NCBI RefSeq assembly: GCF_002875945.1
Contig: NZ_MCZK01000090.1
Location: 62,001 to 126,000 of the forward strand
Direction of reading: 5' to 3'
Length of the DNA: 64,000 nt
DNA from: Vibrio lentus
GTDB taxonomy: Bacteria > Pseudomonadota > Gammaproteobacteria > Enterobacterales > Vibrionaceae
A model generated the notes under the pieces. It ran no database searches. It saw only the letters and a list, made by a program, of their open reading frames with translations, and was not told the origin of the DNA. Both the position numbers and the translations under genes were made by a program. Of this stretch, positions 1 through 8,561 are shown piece after piece (positions within the stretch are counted from its first letter, which is position 1; each line of letters begins with the position of its first letter).

Positions 1-1846
1 CGCTAATAGAGGCTTTGAACAGAGTATCGAGCTCTTTAAAGCCTTTTGCCAAGTCTTTAAAAATGTCGGTTTCGGAGGTGTTTGGGTTTGTAATAAAGTC
101 CATGACCTTCGCATACATCCCCGTTTTATTGCTCACCGAAGAGACATGCTCTAACCATGTATCTTCATCGCTTGACGATGTTGATAGGGGGGCGGGAATT
201 GATTTTTTCAACTCATTATAGACACTTCGACTAAACCCAGAGGTATAGAGTGATAATAAGCTGGTCGGTTTTTCCCATTGGCTTTCTGCCCAAATGCGGT
301 CTTCTTCTCCAATCACAAGGCTAAATGCTTCTACCGCCGCTAGATGAAGCTGATAGAGGCTATATTGCGTTTCTTCGCTGTAAAGGTCGAAGACTCGTTC
401 GAGATGATGAGGAGTGAGCGTTTCTAATACCGAAATAAAGTCACGCTTTACGGAAGTCACTTGAGCAAGCATGGTTTCTTTTTGCTCTGATAGCGCCTGC
501 ATTTCGCGCAACATTTGTTTCCAATTGAGCTGCTTGCGCCAGCGGTCGCTAGCAATCCACTGTTCGTAGTAGCCAAAACGACTGGCGGATATGCCGTATT
601 TCTCTTGGATAGACTGAGCAACAGCAGACTGTGTATTTTGACTGGACTCAATAGCGCCCGAAGAAAATTGGGCAGGGTAGCCTGACTGAATCGCCCCTTT
701 GTTTTTTTCAGCTAAATTAAGGTGGGTCGATGCATCATAATATTCTGCCATGTCACCATAGAAGGCAAGCTCTTGGTGATTGCGTTTTACTCTCCATGGC
801 ATGTCTATTTCATCACTCGCCCCAAACATGGATAACTGCATGGCGGTTTGCATCAAATGCCATTGATTCGAGAACTGGTCGACGAAAAGGCGGTAGGGGC
901 TGGCGGCACCAACAAAATGCAGCGATATATCTTGAATGTCAGCGGCGTAATCTTTTATCGCGACGAAGTAGCCCGATGCTTCTTCTGGAATTGCAGAGGT
1001 TAAATCACTCTCGGCTGCGACAGGTTTAAAGATAGAACCATCTTCATCAGCTTTGGTGGTGATGCCAGAATCCGCAAAACGCCCATCATCGACAGCAGAC
1101 GCTTCGATGTCAGCAACTTCAGATAGCTGGGTTATGGGGGCAATATGATGCTGTTTCGCGTTCTCCGTTAATACGATGGTTTGCATGCGATCAATATGGC
1201 TACTAGGGTTATTTATCACAGCAAGGAACATTTTCCATGTCCACCGATGCTCAGAGAAGCAGAGGGACAGAAGACTACCGTCCGTATATGTAAGAAATGT
1301 GCTAGAGGGTTCCGGTGTTCCCCTTGCCTCTGACTCCGGGTCTTCAGTTGCCCCGAGTTTATGAAGCGTGAATTGTGTCCCTTTCACTTCATATTCATCA
1401 AGGACCTTCCTAACCGAATCATAAACATAAAGCCAACCATCGCGCACCTGACGAAGTGTATAGTCAATAGTATTGAGCTTTGCTGGCCCTTTGCCTTGCC
1501 ATTTAGTTGGTAAACCAAATGGTGAAGCGTCTTCATTATCGAGTTGGTCGAGAGCGTAGCGGACGGGAATGATATGGGCTGGCCCTACTTCTTTGGGTTC
1601 ATTCCTCTGCGTCATATCAATCGTTCTTGGCTCAGGTTTTGAGGGCGGGTCTATTTTCTTGGTTTCTCCTTCCCAAAACATACTGCGCTCAGGAGGTGAG
1701 CCTGCAATATCATTTGAGGGTGCTGCTGAAGTTTCAGTCAATGAAGATAAGGAACCATCGCTTTCATACGCAGCAACGGCTTCTTCGAGCGTGTAAGGAT
1801 GGTCATTCCACAGCATGGATGTTTTGGGAGGAAGAGGGTTGCTCAT
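1..1846 (-). CDS. VasX-like type VI secretion effector, N-terminal part (continues past left edge)
   Basis: An uninterrupted reading frame of 615 codons opens at the ATG at 1846 and runs off the left edge, so the C-terminus is not visible. The N-terminus (MSNPLPPKTSMLWND) has no signal peptide. Residues around 93-200 carry what I recognise as the VasX N-terminal toxin region: a VRYAL segment, then YTLRQVRDGWLYVYD near residue 124, then SEHRWTWKMF near 198. VasX is a pore-forming effector delivered by the type VI secretion system, and such proteins carry their membrane-spanning toxin region in the C-terminal half, outside this window. The upstream ribosome site is weak (GTGAG). No hcp, vgrG or immunity gene is visible; these would be expected to the left. 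Coding status is near certain; the family call is good but made by eye. Confidence 0.75.
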   Translation of the reverse strand, partial: MSNPLPPKTSMLWNDHPYTLEEAVAAYESDGSLSSLTETSAAPSNDIAGSPPERSMFWEGETKKIDPPSKPEPRTIDMTQRNEPKEVGPAHIIPVRYALDQLDNEDASPFGLPTKWQGKGPAKLNTIDYTLRQVRDGWLYVYDSVRKVLDEYEVKGTQFTLHKLGATEDPESEARGTPEPSSTFLTYTDGSLLSLCFSEHRWTWKMFLAVINNPSSHIDRMQTIVLTENAKQHHIAPITQLSEVADIEASAVDDGRFADSGITTKADEDGSIFKPVAAESDLTSAIPEEASGYFVAIKDYAADIQDISLHFVGAASPYRLFVDQFSNQWHLMQTAMQLSMFGASDEIDMPWRVKRNHQELAFYGDMAEYYDASTHLNLAEKNKGAIQSGYPAQFSSGAIESSQNTQSAVAQSIQEKYGISASRFGYYEQWIASDRWRKQLNWKQMLREMQALSEQKETMLAQVTSVKRDFISVLETLTPHHLERVFDLYSEETQYSLYQLHLAAVEAFSLVIGEEDRIWAESQWEKPTSLLSLYTSGFSRSVYNELKKSIPAPLSTSSSDEDTWLEHVSSVSNKTGMYAKVMDFITNPNTSETDIFKDLAKGFKELDTLFKASIS

Positions 1847-2073
1847 AGGCTCACGAAATCGATAAGGTTAATATTACCTGCTTTTAAGCAAGTTTTAGAC
1901 CAACGTCTAGCCCTTATAAAGCGCTGTTACGGTTGTTTCATAAACGAAAAATTGTACGATTATCCAATAACTTGTACTGAGTTTCTAACTTTTGGGTTTA
2001 GTAGGGAATAGAAAATTGCTACTGACTTTCTGTCATGGTGATGGGTAACTTGCAGTAAACGCAAATATTAGAA

Positions 2074-2143
2074 AGAACAGCAAAGGGCTGAATGCTTTTG
2101 AACTTGCACCTTTAACCGGCCCTTTATCTAATAGTTCTGTTCT
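2074..2143. repeat. nested inverted repeats 3' of acetoacetyl-CoA synthetase
   Basis: Two nested perfect 7-bp arms occur here: AGAACAG (2074-2080) with CTGTTCT (2137-2143), and AAAGGGC (2082-2088) with GCCCTTT (2119-2125). Read on the minus strand the outer arm is followed by TTTCT, so the structure could act as the terminator or 3' stabiliser of the acetoacetyl-CoA synthetase transcript. The rest of 1847-2148 shows nothing recognisable. Confidence 0.35.
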
Positions 2144-2148
2144 AACTA

Positions 2149-4152
2149 TTAAAGCGAAATTACGCGCTTTATTTCATCTAACACATCAGCATTGGCTATC
2201 GCGGCGATGTTCTCGACTGGCTTTCCATTCACTACCTGTTTCACAGCTAACTCCACAAGTTTGCCTGAGCGTGTTTTTGGCACATCGCTGATCGCAAATA
2301 TCTGGCTTGGTACATGCCTCGGTGAGCAAGATGATTTGAGCTTACTCTTGATGGCTGTCAGTAGCCCCTCATCTAGATCCACATCTTGCTGTAGTTGAAC
2401 GAATAGCCATATCTGTTCATTGCGGTCGACATCTTTACCGACTGCGATGGAATCGATGATGCCCTCAATGGTGTTCACTTGCTGATAGATCTCGGCAGTA
2501 CCAATTCTTACCCCTCCAGGGTTGAGTGTGGTGTCGCCTCGCCCGTAGAACAGATAGCCGCCATGCACACTCTGTGCGACTTCGTCACCGTGATGCCACA
2601 CATTATCGAACCTATCCCAATAAGTGCTGTGATAGCGCTCTCCGGTGTCATTCCAGAAGCCAACAGGGAAGTTGGGTAGGGAATTTGTACACACCAGTTC
2701 GCCACGTTCGTGATTGACCTTGTGACCCGACGAATTGAACACCTTGATGTCGACGCCGAGCCCTGCCTGTTGGCACTCTCCGCGATACACCGGCGAGATT
2801 GGGTTACCCAAAACGAAGCAGCCACAAATATCCGTTCCGCCGGAAATAGATGCTAAATGCAGATCTTGTTTGATGTGTTTGTAAACGTAATCAAACTGTT
2901 CAGGGTAAAGCACAGACCCCGTCGAGCACAGTGTTCTTAAATGAGGCAGAGAGTGGCTTTCGATAGGTGATAGCTCTGCCTTCTCAATCGCTTCTAGGTA
3001 CTTGGCTGAGGTGCCAAACAGAGACACATCGGCACGCTGTGCCAAGTCCCACATTACATTGGGTTGCGGGTAAATTGGACTGCCGTCAAAGATCACCAAA
3101 CAAGCCCCACTGGCGAGCGCAGATACGTGCCAGTTCCACATCATCCAACCACACGTGGTGTAGTAGAACACGCGATCTTTCGGCTTTATATCGCAATGAA
3201 GTTGATGCTCTTTTAGGTGGTTGATGGTAGTACCACCTACAGAATGGACAATACACTTTGGTTTTCCTGTGGTACCGGAAGAGTAGAGTACGAACAATGG
3301 TTCATTGAAGCCGATACGCACAAATCGTACAGGTTGTGGCTCATAATGATTGATGATGCTGTGCCAGCTTCGGGTCGACACATCATTTTCAAAGTCATTC
3401 CTTCCCAAGTAACCGATCTGACACACTTGTTTTAGCTCGGTTAAGTGTTTGATGATTTCACTGTTCTTGTCCGTCATGTCGAACGTCTTGCCATTGAAGG
3501 TGTAGCCATCACAGGTGAATAGCACCTTAGGTTTCACTTGGCCAAATCGCTCAATCACACTCTCGACACCGAAATCAGGCGAGGTCGATGTCCAAATCGC
3601 GCCCAAGCTGGTGGTTGCCAGCATTGCTATCACGGTTTGTGGCAGATAGGGCGTATATGCAGCAACCACATCACCTTGTTGAACACCGCTATCGACAAGC
3701 CATTGCTGAACGCTAGAGACCGCTTCACACAAGGTTTTCCATGTATAACTCTGTTGTTCGCCACGCTCATTCTCAAACCAAATCGCACGTTCATCCGGCA
3801 TCTCCTGCGCTAAACGCAGCAAGTTTTCTGCGTAGCTAACTTGAGCATTCGGGAACCACACCGCATCGCGATTCGATTTAGGCTGCTGCCAGCGGCTCTC
3901 ACCTTGAGTTTTGATGCGCTCGCCTTGTGCCTTATTAATACAGTCTTGCGAGCCGACCATTCCACAAAACTGCCATACGTTCTGCCAAAACGATTCTGGA
4001 TGTTCCACTGACCATTGATGGAGATCCGTGTAGTTTTGTAATTTCCGTCCGAGTACGCCCTGCTGATCAAGGCGATTCATGAATTGGGTTAAGTTGGCGT
4101 CTACGATGCGCTGCTCGCTGGGCTGCCAAACTGACTTAGTGCTTTCGTGCAT
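2149..4152 (-). CDS. aacS: acetoacetyl-CoA synthetase (acetoacetate-CoA ligase)
   Basis: This 667-residue protein is the normal length for acetoacetate-CoA ligase (EC 6.2.1.16), a cytoplasmic enzyme that activates acetoacetate to acetoacetyl-CoA with ATP. The acyl-adenylate-forming signature LYSSGTTGKPKCIVHS lies mid-protein, and the C-terminal TRSGKLVE carries the conserved catalytic lysine. The N-terminal domain (WxPSEQRI, then HQWSVEHPESFWQ) is typical of the acetoacetyl-CoA branch rather than acetyl-CoA synthetase. The start at 4152 is preceded by AAAGG at suitable spacing. It stands alone and diverges from phhA. In bacteria such enzymes use ketone bodies or products of tyrosine and leucine breakdown, which fits the adjacent phenylalanine hydroxylase, because aromatic catabolism ends in acetoacetate; that link is inference. 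Confidence 0.93.
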   Translation of the reverse strand: MHESTKSVWQPSEQRIVDANLTQFMNRLDQQGVLGRKLQNYTDLHQWSVEHPESFWQNVWQFCGMVGSQDCINKAQGERIKTQGESRWQQPKSNRDAVWFPNAQVSYAENLLRLAQEMPDERAIWFENERGEQQSYTWKTLCEAVSSVQQWLVDSGVQQGDVVAAYTPYLPQTVIAMLATTSLGAIWTSTSPDFGVESVIERFGQVKPKVLFTCDGYTFNGKTFDMTDKNSEIIKHLTELKQVCQIGYLGRNDFENDVSTRSWHSIINHYEPQPVRFVRIGFNEPLFVLYSSGTTGKPKCIVHSVGGTTINHLKEHQLHCDIKPKDRVFYYTTCGWMMWNWHVSALASGACLVIFDGSPIYPQPNVMWDLAQRADVSLFGTSAKYLEAIEKAELSPIESHSLPHLRTLCSTGSVLYPEQFDYVYKHIKQDLHLASISGGTDICGCFVLGNPISPVYRGECQQAGLGVDIKVFNSSGHKVNHERGELVCTNSLPNFPVGFWNDTGERYHSTYWDRFDNVWHHGDEVAQSVHGGYLFYGRGDTTLNPGGVRIGTAEIYQQVNTIEGIIDSIAVGKDVDRNEQIWLFVQLQQDVDLDEGLLTAIKSKLKSSCSPRHVPSQIFAISDVPKTRSGKLVELAVKQVVNGKPVENIAAIANADVLDEIKRVISL

Positions 4153-4245
4153 TCCTTTACCTTTAACAAAAAGTTAACGTTTTCAGTCTGGTATTTAGGT
4201 TTTACAAAGTCAAAAGATCAGCAAAATAAGGGCACGACGGAATTG

Positions 4246-4263
4246 TGTAAATAAAATGTTACA
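4246..4263. promoter_or_regulatory. TyrR/PhhR-type operator upstream of phhAB
   Basis: The 18-bp site TGTAAATAAAATGTTACA matches the TyrR box TGTAAA-N6-TTTACA at 11 of 12 defined positions. It lies about 90 bp before the phhA start. TyrR-family proteins (PhhR in Pseudomonas) activate phh genes in response to aromatic amino acids, so the placement makes sense; binding is inferred. Confidence 0.6.
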
Positions 4264-4351
4264 CGATCGCTTGTTTCGAAAAATCGCGCAAATTGGCGGA
4301 TATAAGGAGTGGAGATAGGCTTAAAGGGAGACATTCGAAAGGAGGTGTGTA

Positions 4352-5146
4352 ATGACTCAATATCATTCTAAGCCCGTGAGCCAAGAGGGATGGGTTGAGT
4401 GGAGCCTCGAAGAAGACGCCATTTGGCATGACTTAGTGAAAAGGCAACTGGACGTCATTAATGACCGCGCATGCGATGCCTATTTACACGGTTTGACCCT
4501 GCTGGATCTGCCATTAGACAGAGTTCCCCAGCTTCCAGAGATAAACAAAGTGCTAAAGGAAACAACAGGTTGGCAAGTTCAGCCTGTGCCTGCGTTGATC
4601 GATTTTGACCGTTTCTTTGATTTACTCGCCAATAAGAAATTCCCAGTGGCGACATTTCTGAGAACGCGAGACGAGTTCGATTACTTACAAGAACCTGATT
4701 TCTTTCATGAAATTTTCGGCCATTGTGCCATGCTGACTAATGCCGATTTTGCGAAATTCACTGAGCATTACGGAAAATTAGGCCAAGCAGCGACAGCCAA
4801 GCAACGCGCGTATCTTGCCCGTTTGTATTGGTTTACAGTCGAGTTCGGTTTAGTAAAAGAAGGTCATAGGCTGAAAATCTATGGCGGCGGTATTCTTTCG
4901 TCTCCCGCTGAAACCATGTATGCGTTGGGAGGGGACTTGGCCGTTCGTGAGCGGTTCGACCTGCAAACCGTGCTAAGAACGCCTTATCGTATCGATATTA
5001 TACAACCGAAATATTATGTGATTGATGAGCTGTCTGAGCTCTTCAAAATCAGTCAGGAAAACCTATTGCAGCAAGCTGATCTCGCGATAGACGAGGGATT
5101 ACTACCACCACTTTTTGAACCTAAGGAACCAACACATGTTGAATGA
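4352..5146 (+). CDS. phhA: phenylalanine 4-monooxygenase
   Basis: PhhA hydroxylates phenylalanine to tyrosine using tetrahydropterin, O2 and non-haem iron, in the cytoplasm. The 264-residue length fits bacterial single-domain enzymes. The iron ligands appear as HEIFGH, with His119 and His124, followed by the conserved CAML stretch; the [17 protein letters not shown] segment just before is also family-typical. A strong Shine-Dalgarno (AAAGGAGGTG) precedes the ATG. The gene overlaps phhB by 11 bp, so the two are co-translated. A TyrR-type box lies about 90 bp upstream. It diverges from acetoacetyl-CoA synthetase. Confidence 0.96.
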   Translation: MTQYHSKPVSQEGWVEWSLEEDAIWHDLVKRQLDVINDRACDAYLHGLTLLDLPLDRVPQLPEINKVLKETTGWQVQPVPALIDFDRFFDLLANKKFPVATFLRTRDEFDYLQEPDFFHEIFGHCAMLTNADFAKFTEHYGKLGQAATAKQRAYLARLYWFTVEFGLVKEGHRLKIYGGGILSSPAETMYALGGDLAVRERFDLQTVLRTPYRIDIIQPKYYVIDELSELFKISQENLLQQADLAIDEGLLPPLFEPKEPTHVE

Positions 5147-5474
5147 ACAAAAATGCGAAGCCTGCAGTATCGACGCGATTGCCCTAAGTATAGATGATCA
5201 ACAATCTTTACTGTTGGAATTGTCGGATTGGCAGATCATGGAAAGAGACGGCATCCCACAGCTTGAGAAGGTGTTCAAGTTTAAGAACTACAAACAAGCA
5301 TGGGCATTCAGCAACAAAGTATCAGAGTTGGCAGAAGAAGAATTTCATCACCCTTCGATCTTATTGGAGTGGGGTAAAGTCACCGTCACCTGGTGGAGCC
5401 ACTCAATCAAAGGTCTACACAAAAATGATTTCATCTGCGCCTCACGCTGCGATGTGTTTGCGGTGAGTGAATAG
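5136..5474 (+). CDS. phhB: pterin-4a-carbinolamine dehydratase
   Basis: This 112-residue protein dehydrates 4a-hydroxy-tetrahydropterin so that the cofactor used by PhhA can be recycled. The signature region [19 protein letters not shown] matches the DCoH/PhhB fold, including the histidine pair and the TWWSH strand. I chose the ATG at 5136 because AAGGA lies 8 bp before it and the product then has the family length; an in-frame ATG 21 bp earlier lacks a ribosome site. It overlaps the end of phhA, forming a two-gene operon. Confidence 0.95.
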   Translation: MLNEQKCEACSIDAIALSIDDQQSLLLELSDWQIMERDGIPQLEKVFKFKNYKQAWAFSNKVSELAEEEFHHPSILLEWGKVTVTWWSHSIKGLHKNDFICASRCDVFAVSE

Positions 5475-5482
5475 TTTTTCTT

Positions 5483-5506
5483 GGCTGGAGAAGTGTTTCT
5501 CCAGCC
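5483..5506 (+). other. stem-loop after phhB without U-tract
   Basis: A perfect 10-bp stem (GGCTGGAGAA / TTCTCCAGCC) with a GTGT loop sits 8 bp after the phhB stop. No T-run follows on either strand, so it is probably a 3'-end stabiliser or a Rho-linked structure rather than an intrinsic terminator. Confidence 0.45.
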
Positions 5507-5510
5507 TCAA

Positions 5511-5559
5511 TGATTCGAATATCTCACTATTCGAATCATATTGTGATTTGAATAGTGAG
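5511..5559. promoter_or_regulatory. three-copy TGATTCGAATA operator upstream of fic
   Basis: Three copies of an 11-bp word lie in alternating orientation: TGATTCGAATA at 5511-5521, its exact reverse complement at 5528-5538, and TGATTTGAATA at 5544-5554. The second and third copies sit within a larger 16-bp inverted repeat (CTCACTATTCGAATCA at 5523-5538, matched with one mismatch at 5544-5559). The block ends about 58 bp before the Fic start codon, in the expected promoter region, and looks like a cooperative repressor operator. Confidence 0.5.
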
Positions 5560-5617
5560 GTTAAACGGCTCATAATGTGATTAGAATAAGTGTAACTTTC
5601 GCATCATGAGGCGTAAT

Positions 5618-6718
5618 ATGTGGATTTGGCAACAAGATAATTGGCCAAACTTTGTTTGGGATAATCAGAAAATAGGCGTGAGGTTAAGAGAAGTACGGCT
5701 TAATCAAGGCATCCTATTGGGCAAGATAACCTCTCAATCCGCAGACCAAACGCAAACAATGCTCGATACTTTGCTAGCGAACATTGTCCATTCTAGTGCG
5801 ATCGAAGGAGAAAAACTCAACGCCTTCTCGGTTCGTTCTTCTTTAGCCAACAAACTCGGCGTGAGTGAAGAGCGACCTTTCCCTACGACAGAACAAACTG
5901 ATGGCCTAGCTGAAATTATGTTGGATGCCGTGCAAAATCTCACTGAGCCATTAGCGCTTGATAGGATCTTACATTGGCACGATAGACTGTTTCCTCAAGG
6001 TTACACCATGTTTAACCCTGTAGTCGGAGGTCAGCTAAGAGGCGACACTCCGATGCAAGTAGTATCAGGAAGAATTGACCGCCCTACCGTGCACTTTGAA
6101 GCACCTAGCCGAGACATTCTTGATGCTGAGCTAGATGCGTTTATCACATGGTTTAATGATTCACTTACCGACGCCACACTTGATCCTCTATTGCGAGCCG
6201 CAATCACTCACCTGTGGTTTATCACCTTACACCCGTTAGATGACGGTAATGGCCGTATTACTCGATTGTTGACTGACTTGGCATTAGCACAAGCCGAGCA
6301 GCAGTCGGTACGTTTTTATGCTATGTCGGTGGGGATACTTGCTAACCGCAAACATTACTACGAAATATTAGAGAAAACCCAGAAAGGGGGACTCGATATT
6401 AGCGATTGGTTGATGTGGTTCTTAGATACTTTAGACGAGACGTTTACCGGTGTTTTTTCTGAGGTCGACCAAACCGTTTATAAGACCAATTATTGGCGAA
6501 GTGTTGATCAAACCAAGCTTACTGTAGAGCAAGTAAAAGTGCTGAATAGGATGCTCGATGGGGATTTTTCAGAAGGCATTAATGCCAGTCAATATAAAAA
6601 GGTAGCAAAGGTAAGCAGTGCCACTGCAACACGTCATTTGAGCGCTTTACTTAGCAATGGCTGCTTGGTTAAATCTGGTTCTGGCGGCCGAAGCACGCGG
6701 TATCTGTTGCCGAAGTAG
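5618..6718 (+). CDS. Fic family AMP-transferase, class II (self-inhibited)
   Basis: This Fic protein has about 366 residues. The catalytic loop reads HPLDDGNGRITR from about His205, matching HPFx(D/E)GNGRxxR; the usual Phe is Leu. An N-terminal inhibitory motif (S/T)xxxE(G/N) is present as SSAIEG (Ser59-Glu63-Gly64), which marks class II Fic proteins whose own helix blocks the ATP site. The N-terminal WIWQQDNWPNF segment is typical of the DUF4172-Fic arrangement, and the C-terminal ~70 residues look like a winged helix (SSATATRHLSALLSNG). The start at 5618 is preferred: GAGG lies at correct spacing, unlike the ATG at 5606. Such proteins transfer AMP to target proteins; the target is unknown. 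The DNA-binding tail and upstream repeats suggest autoregulation. Confidence 0.88.
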   Translation: MWIWQQDNWPNFVWDNQKIGVRLREVRLNQGILLGKITSQSADQTQTMLDTLLANIVHSSAIEGEKLNAFSVRSSLANKLGVSEERPFPTTEQTDGLAEIMLDAVQNLTEPLALDRILHWHDRLFPQGYTMFNPVVGGQLRGDTPMQVVSGRIDRPTVHFEAPSRDILDAELDAFITWFNDSLTDATLDPLLRAAITHLWFITLHPLDDGNGRITRLLTDLALAQAEQQSVRFYAMSVGILANRKHYYEILEKTQKGGLDISDWLMWFLDTLDETFTGVFSEVDQTVYKTNYWRSVDQTKLTVEQVKVLNRMLDGDFSEGINASQYKKVAKVSSATATRHLSALLSNGCLVKSGSGGRSTRYLLPK

Positions 6719-6749
6719 GGCTTATATACCCACATTCATTTCTATACTT

Positions 6750-6790
6750 AAAAGCTGCCACCGTTCAGACTGAATGTTGGTAGCTTTTTT
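6750..6790 (+). terminator. intrinsic terminator after fic
   Basis: The stem AAAAGCTGCCA pairs with TGGTAGCTTTT (one G-U pair) and is followed by further T residues, 31 bp after the fic stop. Confidence 0.75.
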
Positions 6791-6936
6791 GGCTTAATGT
6801 CTCGCTACCTATCTGAGGCTTGTCGTTATTAAAATTTCTAAATTATGATTCAAAATCAGACTTTAAAGGATGATAATCTTATTGGACTTCATTGTTTTAC
6901 CTAAAATAAAGACGACTATTCTCGAAGGTTTCTAAA

Positions 6937-7992
6937 ATGATTCGAAAGTTATACAAGTATATGCCCTTACGTCTCAATTTTTTTGAAGATCCAATGTTGA
7001 GAACGACACCTATTCATTTGCTAAACGATCCATTTGAAGCTGATGCCCAGCATTATCAAATGATGGATATACTTACTCATCAGTTTGATGAAGGAGAACT
7101 ATCAACTTTTGATTATCAACCGGATGATGGTTTGTACATTGAACATGAGAAGAGAGAACGACTTTTTCATAGTAACCATCGTGAACTTGCCGCATCTGAG
7201 CTGAAGCGTGTTACATCAGAATTAAAACAATTTGGTATTGTTAGTTTTACTGAGGATTACAGTAACTTACTTATGTGGTCTCATTATGCTGATGAACATC
7301 GAGGGATGGTCGTCGAACTGTCTAATGAGGTATCTTGGCTCAAACATAAGAAATCTGAACGTCCTGCTCTTTGTCGTTGTTTTGAGGATAACCCGTTCGG
7401 ATATTTAAGAGAGATGCCAGATCGAGTTGTTTACCGATCAAATAGACCTAACTTTGAGTTTGCAATAGATGTAGTAAATGACTTAGGTGATTCGAAAGTT
7501 TTCGACAGTTATTTTTTCAGTAAAGGTGACAGTTGGATTTATGAAAAAGAGCACCGATCAGTACTTCCTTTAGAGTACGCAGACAAAATACTAACCTCTT
7601 ATTCTAATGATATAAAAGAATGCGAAGAACTATATCCAAATTTAACTGTAAGCAACATTAAGTATGACTATTTAAAACAAACAGCTAGATGTGAACTAAC
7701 CTTTTCAAAAACAGAACAACAAGAGTTTTCGAGAATTATTACATGCAGCTCAGTTACACATAATGATAACAATCCAATATTTCTCTATGCCGTCCATGAA
7801 CGTATGATTAGCGGGATATATTTAGGCTGTAGAGTTACAGATGCGGAAGCTCTTTCTGTTTTAGAAGCTATTAAAAAGAACCCTAACTTTTGCGACTCCC
7901 TTGTAGTGAAAAGAGGGAAAATGTTGAACGAGCGCTATTCATTAGAATTTGAAACGATTTCATATCCTATGTTGTTTTCAAGTGGTAAATAG
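6937..7992 (+). CDS. DUF2971 family protein
   Basis: A 351-residue cytoplasmic protein with no signal peptide or membrane segment. The N-terminal LYKYMPL, the LLNDPFEAD segment near residue 30 and LLMWSHYADEHRGMVVE near 112 are the recognisable DUF2971 features. The biochemical function of this family is not known to me. The gene is clearly AT-richer than its neighbours, has its own ribosome site (GAAGG) and is bounded by the fic terminator on the left, so it looks like a separately acquired gene. Its position next to a Fic gene suggests an accessory or defence-like patch, but that is inference. Confidence 0.75.
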   Translation: MIRKLYKYMPLRLNFFEDPMLRTTPIHLLNDPFEADAQHYQMMDILTHQFDEGELSTFDYQPDDGLYIEHEKRERLFHSNHRELAASELKRVTSELKQFGIVSFTEDYSNLLMWSHYADEHRGMVVELSNEVSWLKHKKSERPALCRCFEDNPFGYLREMPDRVVYRSNRPNFEFAIDVVNDLGDSKVFDSYFFSKGDSWIYEKEHRSVLPLEYADKILTSYSNDIKECEELYPNLTVSNIKYDYLKQTARCELTFSKTEQQEFSRIITCSSVTHNDNNPIFLYAVHERMISGIYLGCRVTDAEALSVLEAIKKNPNFCDSLVVKRGKMLNERYSLEFETISYPMLFSSGK

Positions 7993-8255
7993 TAGGACTT
8001 CCTAAATTCACTAGTGGGTTCCTTTTACATCCAGTTCAATGGCTCTAGCTCTTTTTAATAGATGAATTGATACTCTACTTTTCACCTTGTTCCAGCACTG
8101 TCAGCCAAACACACTTTTCCCAAACTAGCTTGATGTGCATCAGTGACTTGCTGGTTTCTCGTCCTACAACCCCCACTATTGCTCATAGTATTGGTTTTAT
8201 GAGTCTGCTCTATGATATATTTCTCAGCCAAGCGTATTACAGACGAAGGCTAATA

Positions 8256-8465
8256 ATGTCTATCAACCTTTCACTCCTTCCACCCAGTGAGAAAAATAAA
8301 ATCGAACTGGATAAGCAAGCATCGTTTCTTGTATGGAAATTGAAGCAAGCGAAATGTGGCCCTGAAGCCATTGTTGAAGAAGCAATGAAGCTAGGTGACC
8401 CAGAAGAAAAGGCTTGGTTTGATCAGTCTGTTGAAAAATACAAACGGGTAATGGGTGTCGCATAA
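8256..8465 (+). CDS. DUF3283 family small protein
   Basis: A 69-residue protein (MSINLSLLPPSEKNK...) rich in Lys and Glu, predicted helical and cytoplasmic. I recognise it as the short Vibrio family DUF3283; no function is known. The start at 8256 is chosen because GAAGG lies 6 bp upstream; the longer frame reaching back to 8067 has no ribosome site and an unconvincing composition. It lies directly before the yeeN promoter. Confidence 0.75.
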   Translation: MSINLSLLPPSEKNKIELDKQASFLVWKLKQAKCGPEAIVEEAMKLGDPEEKAWFDQSVEKYKRVMGVA

Positions 8466-8499
8466 ACGCAGATAAACCTTACCCAGCAAAGCTGTTGAA

Positions 8500-8527
8500 T
8501 TGAAATGACACAGTAATTTGCTAGAAT
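8500..8527 (+). promoter_or_regulatory. sigma-70-type promoter for yeeN
   Basis: TTGAAA (8500-8505), a 16-bp spacer and TAGAAT (8522-8527) form a near-consensus vegetative promoter 34 bp before the start codon. Confidence 0.55.
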
Positions 8528-8561
8528 TTGCACCGTTAATTGAATCAGAGAGAAGATCCCG

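Noticed and set aside
730..1029. Plus-strand open frame of 99 codons
   Set aside because: It lies inside the continuous minus-strand VasX-like frame and has no ribosome site or protein-like pattern.
5483..5506. Intrinsic terminator for phhB
   Set aside because: The stem is good but no T-run follows on either strand, so it was listed only as a stem-loop.
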